A stretch of DNA of 64,000 nucleotides from assembly GCA_963665155.2 (NCBI GenBank), contig CAXXFI010000002.1, positions 744,001-808,000 of the forward strand. The letters are read 5' to 3'. The translations under genes were made by a program, and so were the position numbers. The DNA comes from UBA1141 sp963665155 (GTDB lineage: Bacteria; Chloroflexota; Dehalococcoidia; Lucifugimonadales; UBA3495). A model generated the notes under the pieces. That model was not told where the DNA came from and ran no database searches. It worked only from the letters and a program-made list of their open reading frames with translations. Below, piece after piece: positions 36,094-44,909 of this stretch; the first letter of the stretch is position 1, and each line of letters begins with the position of its first letter.

Positions 36094-36492
36094 CTATGAG
36101 ATTTGTTCCAAATATATCGGGATGCTTCCTTTTTCATGCCCGTCAATCAGAACCGATAGCTGGTACGTCCCAGCTTGTGTGAAAACTAGGTCAGCCACCT
36201 TGAGGATGCCGTTCAATGTATATCTTTGCCCAGAGGGCCTTTGTGCCACCGTAACGTCACGGCTGAAATCCAGGAGCGTGGATTTCGCATCTTCATCCAT
36301 TAATTTGATGCCGATTTTGCTAGTATTACCGAGTTCCGCCATGCTCGCAGAAACTGTCGTAACGACATACATCAAAGGGTGTCGAGCAGGAAAGGTCTTT
36401 GCACGTATAATGTTAAAGACACCTACAACATTCAATTTACCTTCTGCACTGGCACTCGCGTAATCCGCAAGCATCACCGTATCTAGTTCCAT
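36094..36492 (-). CDS. DUF6941 protein, first gene of the hicAB operon
   Basis: MELDTVMLADYASASAEGKL, then VVGVFNIIRAKTFPARHPLM matches the DUF6941 pattern (start, D-A-E-G-K-L-N-V-x-G-x-F, then F-P-A-x-H). 132 residues from ATG 36492, which has AAAGGGACG upstream and gives the usual family length; the open frame extends to 36648. The function of DUF6941 is unknown. Its tight linkage to hicA and hicB (2-bp gaps) suggests a three-component unit. Confidence 0.7.
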   Translation of the reverse strand: MELDTVMLADYASASAEGKLNVVGVFNIIRAKTFPARHPLMYVVTTVSASMAELGNTSKIGIKLMDEDAKSTLLDFSRDVTVAQRPSGQRYTLNGILKVADLVFTQAGTYQLSVLIDGHEKGSIPIYLEQIS

Positions 36493-36696
36493 TATATCGT
36501 CCCTTTCGCCGCTTTGGTAAGTGTCAAGGGCTTCGGGTTCCCCTGGGAATATTGCCTGAACTTCTCTAAATATGCGAGCCGCGATGCCATCCGATAAGTC
36601 CGAGTCTGCGCCGGCAGCACCTAAACTAAGTTCTAAGCTCTCTCTCATGAAGCCCGAATCATACCACTTTTAGATTGCAGGATGTAGCCCAATCTT

Positions 36697-36786
36697 GCCG
36701 CCATATACTGCCGGGTCAGCACGGACCGCCAGGAGCGGGAGGGGGCGTCCCTCGACACCCAGCTTGAGGGCTGCAAGCGGGGGGAA
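36697..36786 (+). pseudogene. Large serine recombinase, N-terminal fragment
   Basis: Codons from 36697 read AAIYCRVSTDRQEREGASLD and TQLEGCKR, the catalytic-Ser (YCRVSTDRQ) region of large serine recombinases. The sequence then runs directly into the DUF6504-like piece. No start codon is in frame. Confidence 0.65.
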
Positions 36787-36788
36787 TC

Positions 36789-36902
36789 ATGGCCAAGAAA
36801 TCCGCTCCAGTCTTGACCCCCATGCCTATACACGTGGAAGAGGACGAAGACATGCGGCCGGTTGCCGAAAGGGTTGAGGGCAAGTGGAGGATGAGTGGGT
36901 AA
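36789..36902 (+). pseudogene. DUF6504-like N-terminal fragment, copy 1
   Basis: 37 codons: MAKKSAPVLTPMPIHVEEDE, then DMRPVAERVEGKWRMSG. The P-I-x-V-E-x-x-x-x-x-R-P-V-A motif starts DUF6504, the domain often at the end of ImuB/DinB-type polymerases. Its DNA is nearly identical to 37386-37470. The end is cut off. Confidence 0.45.
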
Positions 36903-37054
36903 TTATCCCCTTATTGCACAAACGTGGTCTGTCTATTGATCGGCATTTGGTTATTGAGGCAAGTAGGCATGCTACAATCCTGCCACCAGAGGCCGTACGA
37001 TTATGAAAGCACTGGATTCCATCTGGGAAATATCGGATAAGGAGTACAAAGCTG

Positions 37055-37312
37055 ATGCGCTTTCTAACCAAGGAGACTTTTAAAGCACCGCCAACGGCAG
37101 AAGTTCGAGCCCTCTTGCCAGCCGAGTTTGCAAGAGCGAAAGAGCTGACCGAACAAGGGGTGATTCTCGCCGTGTACGTTGCGGCTGATCAGTCAGGCGC
37201 CTGGATAGCATGGAATGTCGATTCTCAGGCTGCCTTAGCAGAAGCACATAGTAGCCTACCCCTCCATGCGTATCTGAATAGCGAGGTTACAGTGTTGGCT
37301 GAGGAATCGTAA
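37055..37312 (+). CDS. Muconolactone isomerase/YciI-like small protein
   Basis: An 85-residue ferredoxin-like protein: MRFLTKETFKAPPTAEVRAL, then PAEFARAKELTEQGVILAVY and LPLHAYLNSEVTVLAEE. The segment ending in P-L-x-x-Y matches muconolactone delta-isomerase-like proteins. ATG 37055 with AAGGAG upstream. In an island it is probably a moonlighting small enzyme or a leftover; the partner is unknown. Confidence 0.65.
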   Translation: MRFLTKETFKAPPTAEVRALLPAEFARAKELTEQGVILAVYVAADQSGAWIAWNVDSQAALAEAHSSLPLHAYLNSEVTVLAEES

Positions 37313-37385
37313 CTTTGACACCCCCACCTTGCCAGGCCGTGCACCTCACTCGTAGATTACTTGGATTCAAACGAGGGAGGAATTC

Positions 37386-37508
37386 ATGGCCAAGAAATCC
37401 GCTCCAGTCTTGACGCCCATGCCTATACACGTGGAAGAGGACGAAGACATGCGTCCGATTGCTGTGAGGGTGGATGGCAAGACGCTAAGTGTGATGAATA
37501 AGGCGTGA
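37386..37508 (+). pseudogene. DUF6504-like N-terminal fragment, copy 2
   Basis: 40 codons: as copy 1 to residue 22, then RPIAVRVDGKTLSVMNKA, which is the regular continuation of the family before it would reach the Trp-rich part. GAGGGAGGAATTC precedes the ATG, so it may still be translated. Copies 1 and 2 are 600 bp apart on the same strand. Confidence 0.45.
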
Positions 37509-37553
37509 AAGGTGGTTATGATATGCTCTGAATTTACGGGAAAGGAGGAAGAC

Positions 37554-37943
37554 ATGGCAATACTAGTGACGTATGAAATAGCTGAGATGGACACAGTGAA
37601 ATACGATGAGGCGATCCGTCGACTCGTGGGTGCGGGAGCCGATGAACGGACGTACCACGTCTGCTACGGCGACAGGCAGAACCTACAGGTGATGGACGTC
37701 TTCGAAAGCCAGGCCAAATTTGACGCCTACATGGAAAAGCTCACTCCGATCCTGCAAGCCGTAGGCATCGAGGGGAAGATAACGGTCCACGAGGTCTACA
37801 ACCGCTTGTTGTGGGTCGTGAGCATGACTTGTCCTATACGAGCCTGGAGACGTATGGGATCACCCTGGCATATAATGTCCCCGCCAGGGAGCGGGAACCA
37901 GGCCGGTGGTGCAACCCATCGTAACCAACAACCCGTCCCGTAA
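37554..37943 (+). CDS. ABM/dimeric alpha-beta-barrel-like small protein
   Basis: ATG 37554 follows AAAGGAGGAAGAC. Residues 1-90 (AILVTYEIAEMDTVKYDEAI, then VMDVFESQAKFDAYMEKLTP) are like antibiotic-biosynthesis-monooxygenase-type proteins. After HEVYNRLLW the frame runs through 45 residues that do not look like the family, so the natural end was probably lost near 37805. Confidence 0.6.
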   Translation: MAILVTYEIAEMDTVKYDEAIRRLVGAGADERTYHVCYGDRQNLQVMDVFESQAKFDAYMEKLTPILQAVGIEGKITVHEVYNRLLWVVSMTCPIRAWRRMGSPWHIMSPPGSGNQAGGATHRNQQPVP

Positions 37944-38086
37944 GCGCCTGGGCACAGCGGGGGCCTCCTTGGCTGAGTCTTTCTGGAACTGGGGGGGCTG
38001 CCCAAGTTCGCCGCTCTGTTGGGTGTTCTATCAGGCGCTGAGGTCTGCCTCTGTCCTGTAGTAACCCGATACGCCCCGGGGGATCT

Positions 38087-38599
38087 TTAATTTGTATATG
38101 CCACGAAGCCGACTGGGAAAGTGACTAGTTGATCTTCGGGTTGTTCCAAGTCTATTTGATCAAATGTTAGCCAGCTGCTGCCTTCGCTGGTCAATTCTTC
38201 GAAGTGGTCCCGGACGTACGCCTGTAGTTCAAGGTCACACTGCTGGTGAGCGTCTAGCGCATCTATTCTCTCAACTTTGATCTTCGAACCAGCAATGGCG
38301 CTGGTCCACAGTCCCTCAGTGTAAGTTAGGCTATATTCAACACGTATCGAGGCCAGAGTTCCACCTGCAAGTTGGATCGGCATTAAAACATCCCGGTCGT
38401 CGCCTTTGGCGAGGTCGATTCTGCTAATCTCCTCAAACCCATACGCTTTGGGCTGACTTGTCAGGATATTGACACCCACCTCCAAAGCCAGCTTTTGAAA
38501 GACAGCCTGGATCCTCAACTCAGTGTCATGGTGAGCATCTATTGGTTCTTGACGTAGTTCGGTCCAATCGTTCATCCCATCCGTTGTACAGGAATACAT
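38087..38599 (-). CDS. Hypothetical island protein
   Basis: A 170-residue protein: MYSCTTDGMNDWTELRQEPI, with mixed strands and helices and no recognised motif. AGAAGGACGCT precedes ATG 38599; the frame runs open to 38650. No membrane segment or signal peptide is visible. The 300 bp between it and the next gene show no gene. Confidence 0.5.
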   Translation of the reverse strand: MYSCTTDGMNDWTELRQEPIDAHHDTELRIQAVFQKLALEVGVNILTSQPKAYGFEEISRIDLAKGDDRDVLMPIQLAGGTLASIRVEYSLTYTEGLWTSAIAGSKIKVERIDALDAHQQCDLELQAYVRDHFEELTSEGSSWLTFDQIDLEQPEDQLVTFPVGFVAYTN

Positions 38600-38902
38600 A
38601 GCGTCCTTCTTTCGCCACTTTTCGTTCGTTGAGACTAGAAGAACGACCACGATTTACTCCTCTCGCGTTGAAATCCTGCATGTTGATACTGGCAAAGCTA
38701 TATTATTCGTTTACAGCGATAAACCATCAACTCGCGCAGCAGAATATCAACAATGCGCCAAAACTGTCAAGGGCGGGGCGACTCAATACTCAGTACCTAT
38801 TCGACGTACAACTCAGCCCGATCTTACACTTAGGCCCCTGGTTGACAAAAATACAGCCAAGGGTTATATGATGGACAACTCCTAAGCCCCGGAGATAGCT
38901 GT

Positions 38903-39142
38903 GTGCTTGAATTTATTGCAATTATTCTCGCGGTCGTTGCGATAGTTGCGACCGCTGTTTGTACAGCAGTTCAGTTTTATTGGATTCGTAAATTAGGTGA
39001 GCAAAACAGACGGGACACCATTAGGCCGAGACTAGGCATGAGAACCAGGGTCAGTAACTCTGGCGATCTCGAGATTGTAATCTGGAATTCCGGAGAGCAT
39101 TCCGCTTATGGGTTAAATCCGACACCACCAATTATGGGTTAA
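38903..39142 (+). CDS. Small membrane protein, tail altered by a tandem duplication
   Basis: GTG 38903 follows GGAGATAGCTGT. One N-terminal membrane helix (MLEFIAIILAVVAIVATAV), then a basic cytoplasmic-type stretch (RRDTIRPRLGMRTRVS) and a beta-rich end. The frame closes inside a 26-bp tandem duplication (39108-39133, 39134-39159), which changes the frame, so the original protein may have been longer. Confidence 0.5.
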   Translation: MLEFIAIILAVVAIVATAVCTAVQFYWIRKLGEQNRRDTIRPRLGMRTRVSNSGDLEIVIWNSGEHSAYGLNPTPPIMG

Positions 39143-39159
39143 ATCCGACACCACCAAAT
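39108..39159. repeat. 26-bp tandem duplication
   Basis: ATGGGTTAAATCCGACACCA plus CCAATT occurs twice in a row, the second copy nearly identical. Its length is not a multiple of three, so it shifts the reading frame of the small membrane protein. Confidence 0.8.
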
Positions 39160-39211
39160 TGATGTAAAGCTTGTGTAAAACTTGTGTAAAGTTTCGTGCC
39201 TGGAGGACAAG

Positions 39212-39619
39212 TTGACACTGGGCAGAATGATAAAAGAAGGGCGGGAAGCCAACGGTCTGACTCAAGAAGAGTTGGCGGAGAAACTTGCAGTAACTCGCCA
39301 GACCATAGCGGGGTGGGAGAGTTCCAGGGTCACGCCAAGGCCGCACTACCAAAAGCGATTAGCTGAGACTATTGGACTCCGGAGCGGTCATTTTCAGTTG
39401 TCCGAAAATATCGGACAACTGAAGTCTGTAGAGAACAAGAGGATTCCCCTTCATTGGCTCGGAGTCGCCGCCATCCTTGGGTTCCTGATCTTCATGGGGT
39501 CCGCTGCTGTCCCGGCTACTGCCAAGTCTCTAGGCCCGTTCAACTTATTCCACCAGCCGGTGTTGACTGGAGACAGCCAGTACCACGCTGGTTTGGACGC
39601 CAAGTTAGCTCATAAATGA
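39212..39619 (+). CDS. XRE-family HTH protein with membrane segment
   Basis: TTG 39212 is chosen because GGAGGACAAG precedes it. HTH: EANGLTQEELAEKLAVTRQT and IAGWES (residues 9-34). A membrane helix (WLGVAAILGFLIFMGSAAV) lies at residues 76-95. An HTH tethered to the membrane could sense surface or phage signals. Same strand, 4 bp before the next gene, so probably co-transcribed. Confidence 0.7.
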   Translation: MTLGRMIKEGREANGLTQEELAEKLAVTRQTIAGWESSRVTPRPHYQKRLAETIGLRSGHFQLSENIGQLKSVENKRIPLHWLGVAAILGFLIFMGSAAVPATAKSLGPFNLFHQPVLTGDSQYHAGLDAKLAHK

Positions 39620-39623
39620 ATGG

Positions 39624-40070
39624 ATGCAGTTGACAGGTTCACCGAGTCCTGGGAGCCTGGATAGCAAGCGCCTGGACGCCGTAGCGGAAAGAGGCTTGGC
39701 ATATCAGGCCATGGGGCAGGACGCTTTGGCCCGAGTGGATTACACGACCGTTATTGAGGCAGGGGCTGGTGATTATTATTCAGGTTTTGCCTATTTCCAC
39801 CGGGGCGAGATCACGGGCGACGAAAGGGATTTTAGAACTGCTATAGATAGGTTTGACTTTGAGATAAATGGAAACCCTAAAAACGCCGACGCTTGGTTGC
39901 TTCGAGGTGTAAGCAAGAGGGAACTGTACCGGCTGACCGGGGATATCGGACTCTTGCTTGAGTCCATGGACGATATTTGGGAAGCCACTCGGTTGGTGCC
40001 TGAATACCGGGATGCCTGGAACGAGTTGGCAGTCACCAGGGATTGGCTGGGTTTTAAAATTCTAAAATAA
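39624..40070 (+). CDS. TPR-like protein
   Basis: A 148-residue protein with tetratricopeptide-like helices (AERGLAYQAMGQDALARVDY, ADAWLLRGVSKRELYRLTGD, EYRDAWNELAVTRDWLGF). It starts 4 bp after the HTH gene and ends 47 bp before attR, making it the last gene of the island. A protein-interaction role is inferred from the fold only. Confidence 0.65.
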   Translation: MQLTGSPSPGSLDSKRLDAVAERGLAYQAMGQDALARVDYTTVIEAGAGDYYSGFAYFHRGEITGDERDFRTAIDRFDFEINGNPKNADAWLLRGVSKRELYRLTGDIGLLLESMDDIWEATRLVPEYRDAWNELAVTRDWLGFKILK

Positions 40071-40117
40071 AGGAGGAAGGCGGACTAGCACTAATGCTCT
40101 AGAATTGTGAATGGCAA

Positions 40118-40141
40118 GTTCGAATCCTCTATCCCCAGCCA
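40118..40141 (+). repeat. attR: duplicated 24-bp tRNA-Gln 3' end
   Basis: Exact copy of 33362-33385 without the rest of a tRNA. It marks the right end of the island. Confidence 0.9.
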
Positions 40142-40636
40142 CAACCGTTTTCTCAATGCCATTAGCACGGGAATTCCGCTCTTGAAGTATCCTGTGATCA
40201 TTGAAAAGGTCGGGAGTCCAGGTACGTAGCGCAGTGTCCCGCACCGAATGGTTAAGTCTCCCAAGGCGAAGACAACGAGCGGGCGATAGAAAACATTACA
40301 GAATCAATCACAGGCAGAAGTTGTCACAAATGGAATTTAATTCTATGTCTGCTCAATTGAGGCAAGACCGGGGGGTGTAATCATGTCAAAATTGCTACAA
40401 GAAGCCTTCGCTAAGCTGGCGGAGCTTGTAATTCCCATTAGGTTGACACTATCATAGCGCCTGCGTAACATGATTTTTAGTATCATGCAATGCCGGTAGG
40501 GCGAAAGCCTTGGCGGCAAGGGCGCACGTTGGCAGTCATCTACTATCATTGTTATTAAGATCGTTAGTTATCAAGACTGTAGTTATCAAGATAGTCGACC
40601 CCGAAATCCGTGGTTCCAATCTAAGGTGGCGGCACA
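40142..40636. other. Stretch without an intact gene, between attR and the S49 operon
   Basis: Besides a short antitoxin-like scrap at 40383-40457, no coding sequence is seen. A promoter for the S49 operon should lie in its last 100 bp but no clear boxes stand out. Confidence 0.5.
40383..40457 (+). pseudogene. Truncated antitoxin-like small ORF
   Basis: MSKLLQEAFAKLAELVIPIR and four more residues. The start resembles short antitoxins beginning M-S-x-L-L-x-x-A-F-x-x-A-x-x-L. A ribosome-binding G-run precedes the ATG. It stops after 24 codons. Confidence 0.3.
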
Positions 40637-41662
40637 ATGTCTAGGCTTGCCCCGTTAGGGCGATTAGCCAGCAAGTGGTACATCTCCACGTCAATCATTA
40701 TCGGCTTGGGAATTATCCTGGGCTCCATGGTGTTCTTCAACGTGTGGCCGGGCAAACCCAAGATCGGGATAATTAACATCCCGTTTACGGTTATCACCGA
40801 CCGGTCCGCCTTCGAGATAGCCTCGCTACTGGAGTATGCCCGGCTAGAGGACTCCATTGCTGCTGTGGTGATTACCATAAACAGCCCCGGAGGGGGCGCC
40901 GCCGCCAGCGAGGAGCTATTCTTCGAGACCGCCAAACTGCGGGAGAAGAAGCCGGTGGTTGTGGTGATGAACGACCTGGTAGCTTCGGGCGGTTACATGA
41001 TGGCCTTGGGCGCCAACTTCATTTACGCCAAACCGTCTTCGTTCATCGGGGGTATCGGAGTAATCCTCTCTCCCGTCCCTGCGTTCATTCCCAGACCACC
41101 CAATGAAAGGGACGTGTTGACCGGGCCCTTCAAGGCCGAGGGCGGCGACAGAAGACACTATGTCTCGCTAACAGACCAACTGAAACAAGCCTTCGCTCAG
41201 TTGGTGTCCACTCAGCGGGGAGACCTACTCACCAAGCCTTTGTCCGAGGTTACGCAGGGCCAAATTTTCTCGGGCATCGAGGGTGTCCGATTGGGCTTGG
41301 TGGATGCGATCGGTGGCCGTACCGATGCTATTGAAAAAGCTGCCAGTCTGGCCGGAGTATCCGGTTACGACCTGGAGGACATAAACACAGAGGTTTCCCG
41401 CATATTCAACCAAAAACGGGAAAGAGCCCGCGGGTCTTCAGGATCCGACGAAGCTTTAACGCAGTCGTTCCCCTCCCGGATTAAGGGCCAAGGGGAGAGA
41501 AATGGCTTCGGGCTGTTTCAAGAAGATGTAAATTCCAACCTGTTGGGCACTCTCGCGCTGCCCGGAGGGATTGGGGAGGACCCAAATACCGCCCTTCCGA
41601 ATTTCCCATTAAAAATTAACGGTCCAAACGCTTATTACTTATATGTCGGCCCCTCTCCTTAA
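40637..41662 (+). CDS. Membrane-anchored S49-family (SppA-like) protease
   Basis: A 341-residue protein. N-terminal membrane helix (WYISTSIIIGLGIILGSMVF), then the ClpP-fold domain: ITINSPGGGAAASEELF, the nucleophile region VVVMNDLVASGGYMMALGA (Ser), and SSFIGGIGVI. The long C-terminal part (QGQIFSGIEGVRLGLVDAIGG) is SppA-like. Members cleave signal peptides or membrane proteins. It overlaps the next gene by 20 bp and leads a three-gene operon. Confidence 0.85.
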   Translation: MSRLAPLGRLASKWYISTSIIIGLGIILGSMVFFNVWPGKPKIGIINIPFTVITDRSAFEIASLLEYARLEDSIAAVVITINSPGGGAAASEELFFETAKLREKKPVVVVMNDLVASGGYMMALGANFIYAKPSSFIGGIGVILSPVPAFIPRPPNERDVLTGPFKAEGGDRRHYVSLTDQLKQAFAQLVSTQRGDLLTKPLSEVTQGQIFSGIEGVRLGLVDAIGGRTDAIEKAASLAGVSGYDLEDINTEVSRIFNQKRERARGSSGSDEALTQSFPSRIKGQGERNGFGLFQEDVNSNLLGTLALPGGIGEDPNTALPNFPLKINGPNAYYLYVGPSP

Positions 41663-42977
41663 TATGGGCTTGAAAATAGGCCTGTTCCTACTGCTGCCCA
41701 TAGTTGCCCTGGCTTTCTTCCTGGGGGCTTACTTTTTCTTTTACCGTGGCGGCTATGACGCTCCTCCCCCGCTGAATATTTCCTTTGAAGATATTGTCCA
41801 ACCCACCTCGAGCCAAGCGAGTTTTACCGAGGTGCCCCAAATCCACGAAGGGATGCTACTCGTTGACGGCGTCCATCGCAATGAGTTCACCAAAGCAGAG
41901 ATTTCCTCGTTGCTGGCCAAGATAGCCGACCGCGGCTACAGCATCGATATAGTTGGTCAAACCGCAAGTGATGGAAGGTTTATTAGACTGAGATCGGACA
42001 ATCCCTTTGACTTGTTTGCCCAGAAATTGAGGCAAGCCGACAGCCTAGCGGTTATTTTGCCCAATGAGCCCTTTTCATCTAGAGAGGCGGACCTCGTAGA
42101 ACGGTTCCTCGACAAAGGGGGACGTCTACTGCTGATCGGCGACCCAACGCGCGACCATGATATCAACAGTCTGGCAGAGCGATTTGGAGTACGCTTCCAG
42201 CCGGGCTACCTTTATAACACCAAAGAGTACGACCTTAACTTTCAGAATATCTACGTTCGGGACTTCCGCCCGGACCTCCTCACCCAAGGGATTAGCCAAG
42301 TTGTCTTTTACACTACCGGATCAGTGAAGTCTTCAGGACCGGGGTTGGCTTATACCGACGGAAATACCCGCTCTTCGGTGCTGGAACGAGTTGAGCAGTT
42401 TTTCCCGATGGTCAAGACAAGCGACGATCAAGTGGTAGCGATCGGAGACATGACATTTTTGGTGCCGCCTCGAAACTCCATTTTGGACAATGACCGGTTG
42501 ATCTCGAACATTGCCGACTTTCTGACCACCGGTCAGCGAAGGTTCGACTTAGGCGATTTCCCCTACTTCCTCGGGGATGACGTGGAGATTCTACTGGGCA
42601 GTTCGACGCTAATCGGACAAGGGACGGCAGCCAAAGCTCTGCTCACCGGCTTCCATATAAACTCCCGCATCGTGGGTAGTGAAGACATAACCCAAGATAC
42701 TGTCTACTTGGGTCTGTACCGGGACGCTTCCGATATAGCCCAATATCTGGAGGTAAACGGTATCCGGGTTGGTGATTCACTGCTTACACCGTTCACCCCG
42801 GATCTCGACAAAGAGGGCAGCGGCCTCATGCTCTTCCATAAAAGCCCAGACAGAAACGTTTTCGTTATCTTAGGCGACACGGAAGGTTCCATCACCAACA
42901 TGTTGGATCAACTTGAGTCCAGTGCGTTTCGAACGGGTTTGGTCAGCGATTTTGTAGGAGTGTACCGAACTCCATGA
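41643..42977 (+). CDS. Membrane protein with DUF4350-like glutamine-amidotransferase fold
   Basis: A 444-residue protein: N-terminal membrane helix (GLKIGLFLLLPIVALAFFLG), then an extracellular domain with SLAVILPNEPFSSREADLVE and FLDKGGRLLLIGDPTRDHD, the pattern of DUF4350/GATase1-like domains in membrane proteins. No catalytic Cys triad is evident. Couples to the neighbours by overlap (20 bp upstream, ATGA downstream). Probably works with the S49 protease at the membrane; the role is unknown. Confidence 0.6.
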   Translation: MSAPLLNMGLKIGLFLLLPIVALAFFLGAYFFFYRGGYDAPPPLNISFEDIVQPTSSQASFTEVPQIHEGMLLVDGVHRNEFTKAEISSLLAKIADRGYSIDIVGQTASDGRFIRLRSDNPFDLFAQKLRQADSLAVILPNEPFSSREADLVERFLDKGGRLLLIGDPTRDHDINSLAERFGVRFQPGYLYNTKEYDLNFQNIYVRDFRPDLLTQGISQVVFYTTGSVKSSGPGLAYTDGNTRSSVLERVEQFFPMVKTSDDQVVAIGDMTFLVPPRNSILDNDRLISNIADFLTTGQRRFDLGDFPYFLGDDVEILLGSSTLIGQGTAAKALLTGFHINSRIVGSEDITQDTVYLGLYRDASDIAQYLEVNGIRVGDSLLTPFTPDLDKEGSGLMLFHKSPDRNVFVILGDTEGSITNMLDQLESSAFRTGLVSDFVGVYRTP

Positions 42978-44590
42978 AGATGATCCTCCCGGTAAACCCC
43001 TTATTATTAATCCGGCACAGGGCGATCAAAGCAACGGCCTTTGCCGGTGCCGTGATGCTGTTGGCGGCAGCAGCGTGCAGCGCTGACGACCAAACGGCCT
43101 CTCGTGGTGTGGCCGCACAGCCAACCCCCGACGCGCAAGCCACAATCCCGGCTTTGGCCCGAACGGGGAATGTGGGCCTTCCCACGCCGACCACCGTTCC
43201 GGTTGCTAACCGCGCAGTGGCGATAGAATTCTCAGCAGGGCATGAAGACATTTCCCAACGTTGGGACGCCTTTCATGCCGAAATTGACGTTTGGCGCCAA
43301 GGCCTCACACAATGCACTCCCAGCGCTGCCCAATCCGCTCTTTCAAATTTTGCGGGTGATTTTGCTCGTATCACGGAGTCTGCTAGGGCATTACCCCGGT
43401 CCATGGTGATTCGAATCTTGGCGGACGATTTAATCAAGGCAGCCGAGCGAGAAGAATCGGCCCTCAGATTGTTGAGGGACACCTGGCAGCCAGGCAACAC
43501 AAGTAACAATTCCAGCGCCACCGTGGCGGCTGGCGATGATACGGAAGCATCCGAGGGCTCGAGCGCCGATTCAAGTCACCTGGCCATCGTGTCTCCCTTC
43601 GAATCGTTGGCCATTGCTCGTTCCCAGTCTGCCCTGCTGAGGAGAAGCGTAGCAGACTCCCTCCTTGACCGTTCCGGCCGGACGGATGCGGCCGCCCAGA
43701 CAGAAATCGATACGTTCTCCGAGCTATTAGACGAGCTTGAACTCGCCTGGGATCAATTCCACGTTGATTACGATGAGCTTCGCACCCAAGTAGTAGACCT
43801 AACAGAGAGCGAAGCCGCATCGCTCCTAGGCGCCACCCTCACCCGGTTCACCGATATCGTATCCTCAGTCAGGGCATTGCCCGACGGTGACGCAACATCC
43901 GGCATCGCGCAAATCTTGTCGAATGCGGCGCAACAAGAAGAGCGGGGCCTCCGTAGGCTTCGCAGCGCAATCCAGAATGGTGGAACTTCAGCGGTCGAGG
44001 AAGCAGCTCAAGAATCGAACGGCGACGCAAATGGCGGAGAAGAATCCGCCCCTGCCGATAGCGATGGCGAAGCCGTGGTAGACACCTCTGCGTACGACGC
44101 CTTCGATTCGCAAATCGCAGTCAGCAACGCAGGCCGAGTAGAGGCCAGGAGAAGCTTGACGCTGGCCAAGCTGGACCTAGATTCGGAAACCAAGCGACAG
44201 GTTACCGAATTCACTGGCCAATACGACAGTCTAACTCAGGCTTGGGATTCGTTTCACAATAGCTACGACGATTGGCGAAAGACCGATGGCGGATGTGACC
44301 GTTCCCAGGTGATCCAAGAGTTGGGTCGATTGGGCGTCATCATTGGCGAAATCGCCAAGGACGCACGGAACCTGCCCGCCGCGACAGTGCTGCGCCCCAT
44401 GGGGGAACTGTTGGTGGAAGCCGCCGAACGGGAAGTTCGTGCGTTAAGAGACCTGGGAAATTCATGGCAACCCTACAACACCGGGGCTTATACGACGCTG
44501 GACCAAGAAACGACCACAGCCAATAGGCTGCGACGCCAGGTGGCCGTTGGTTTGCAAGAGCTATCGGAGCGCTTTGAAATCTCGCCGTAA
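42974..44590 (+). CDS. Lipoprotein with three repeated helical modules
   Basis: Signal peptide ending MLLAAAACS (lipidated Cys), then a Pro/Thr linker. Three related modules follow at about residues 85-175, 240-340 and 400-510, each with a W-D-x-F-H-x-x-Y/I-D-x-x-R core (for example QRWDAFHAEIDVWRQ, LAWDQFHVDYDELRT, QAWDSFHNSYDDWRK) and EEREESALRLLRDTWQ-type ends. Acidic Ser/Glu-rich spacers separate them. Starts by ATGA overlap with the previous gene, third of the S49 operon. Family not recognised. Confidence 0.65.
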   Translation: MKMILPVNPLLLIRHRAIKATAFAGAVMLLAAAACSADDQTASRGVAAQPTPDAQATIPALARTGNVGLPTPTTVPVANRAVAIEFSAGHEDISQRWDAFHAEIDVWRQGLTQCTPSAAQSALSNFAGDFARITESARALPRSMVIRILADDLIKAAEREESALRLLRDTWQPGNTSNNSSATVAAGDDTEASEGSSADSSHLAIVSPFESLAIARSQSALLRRSVADSLLDRSGRTDAAAQTEIDTFSELLDELELAWDQFHVDYDELRTQVVDLTESEAASLLGATLTRFTDIVSSVRALPDGDATSGIAQILSNAAQQEERGLRRLRSAIQNGGTSAVEEAAQESNGDANGGEESAPADSDGEAVVDTSAYDAFDSQIAVSNAGRVEARRSLTLAKLDLDSETKRQVTEFTGQYDSLTQAWDSFHNSYDDWRKTDGGCDRSQVIQELGRLGVIIGEIAKDARNLPAATVLRPMGELLVEAAEREVRALRDLGNSWQPYNTGAYTTLDQETTTANRLRRQVAVGLQELSERFEISP

Positions 44591-44909
44591 GACGGCTTCG
44601 GGGATAGTGCGGACATCGAAGCATACCCGGATACCGACCAAAGTAAATCGCATTGCCTTGTTTGGTATTCGCCGTTGGGATAGAGTTTAGATCTGGGGTA
44701 AATTAGCAGCATATTCCCAATAAAGGGGGGTTGGCCATAGCCTGGTTGACCTTTCGGCGGGTGGTGGTGGAGCCGTGTGAGGGTATTCGATGATCTTGGT
44801 GAGACGAAGGGATCGCATTGCGTACTTGCCCAAAGCCTCGGGGGCATATGATCAGGTCGATTCAGCGACCACGGTTGGCCTCACCTGCAAACAGGATAGA
44901 ACTAACTTA

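Larger units (their letters stand above)
33362..40141. mobile_element. Genomic island integrated in tRNA-Gln
   Basis: The tRNA 3' end (33362-33385) is repeated exactly at 40118-40141, giving a 6.78-kb unit bounded by attL and attR. The integrase gene begins 80 bp inside attL, the canonical layout of tRNA-integrating islands. Cargo: a beta-rich unknown, two HTH proteins, a DUF6941-HicA-HicB operon, small ABM/YciI-like proteins and remnants of a serine recombinase and DUF6504-like proteins. No structural phage or conjugation gene is seen. Confidence 0.85.
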
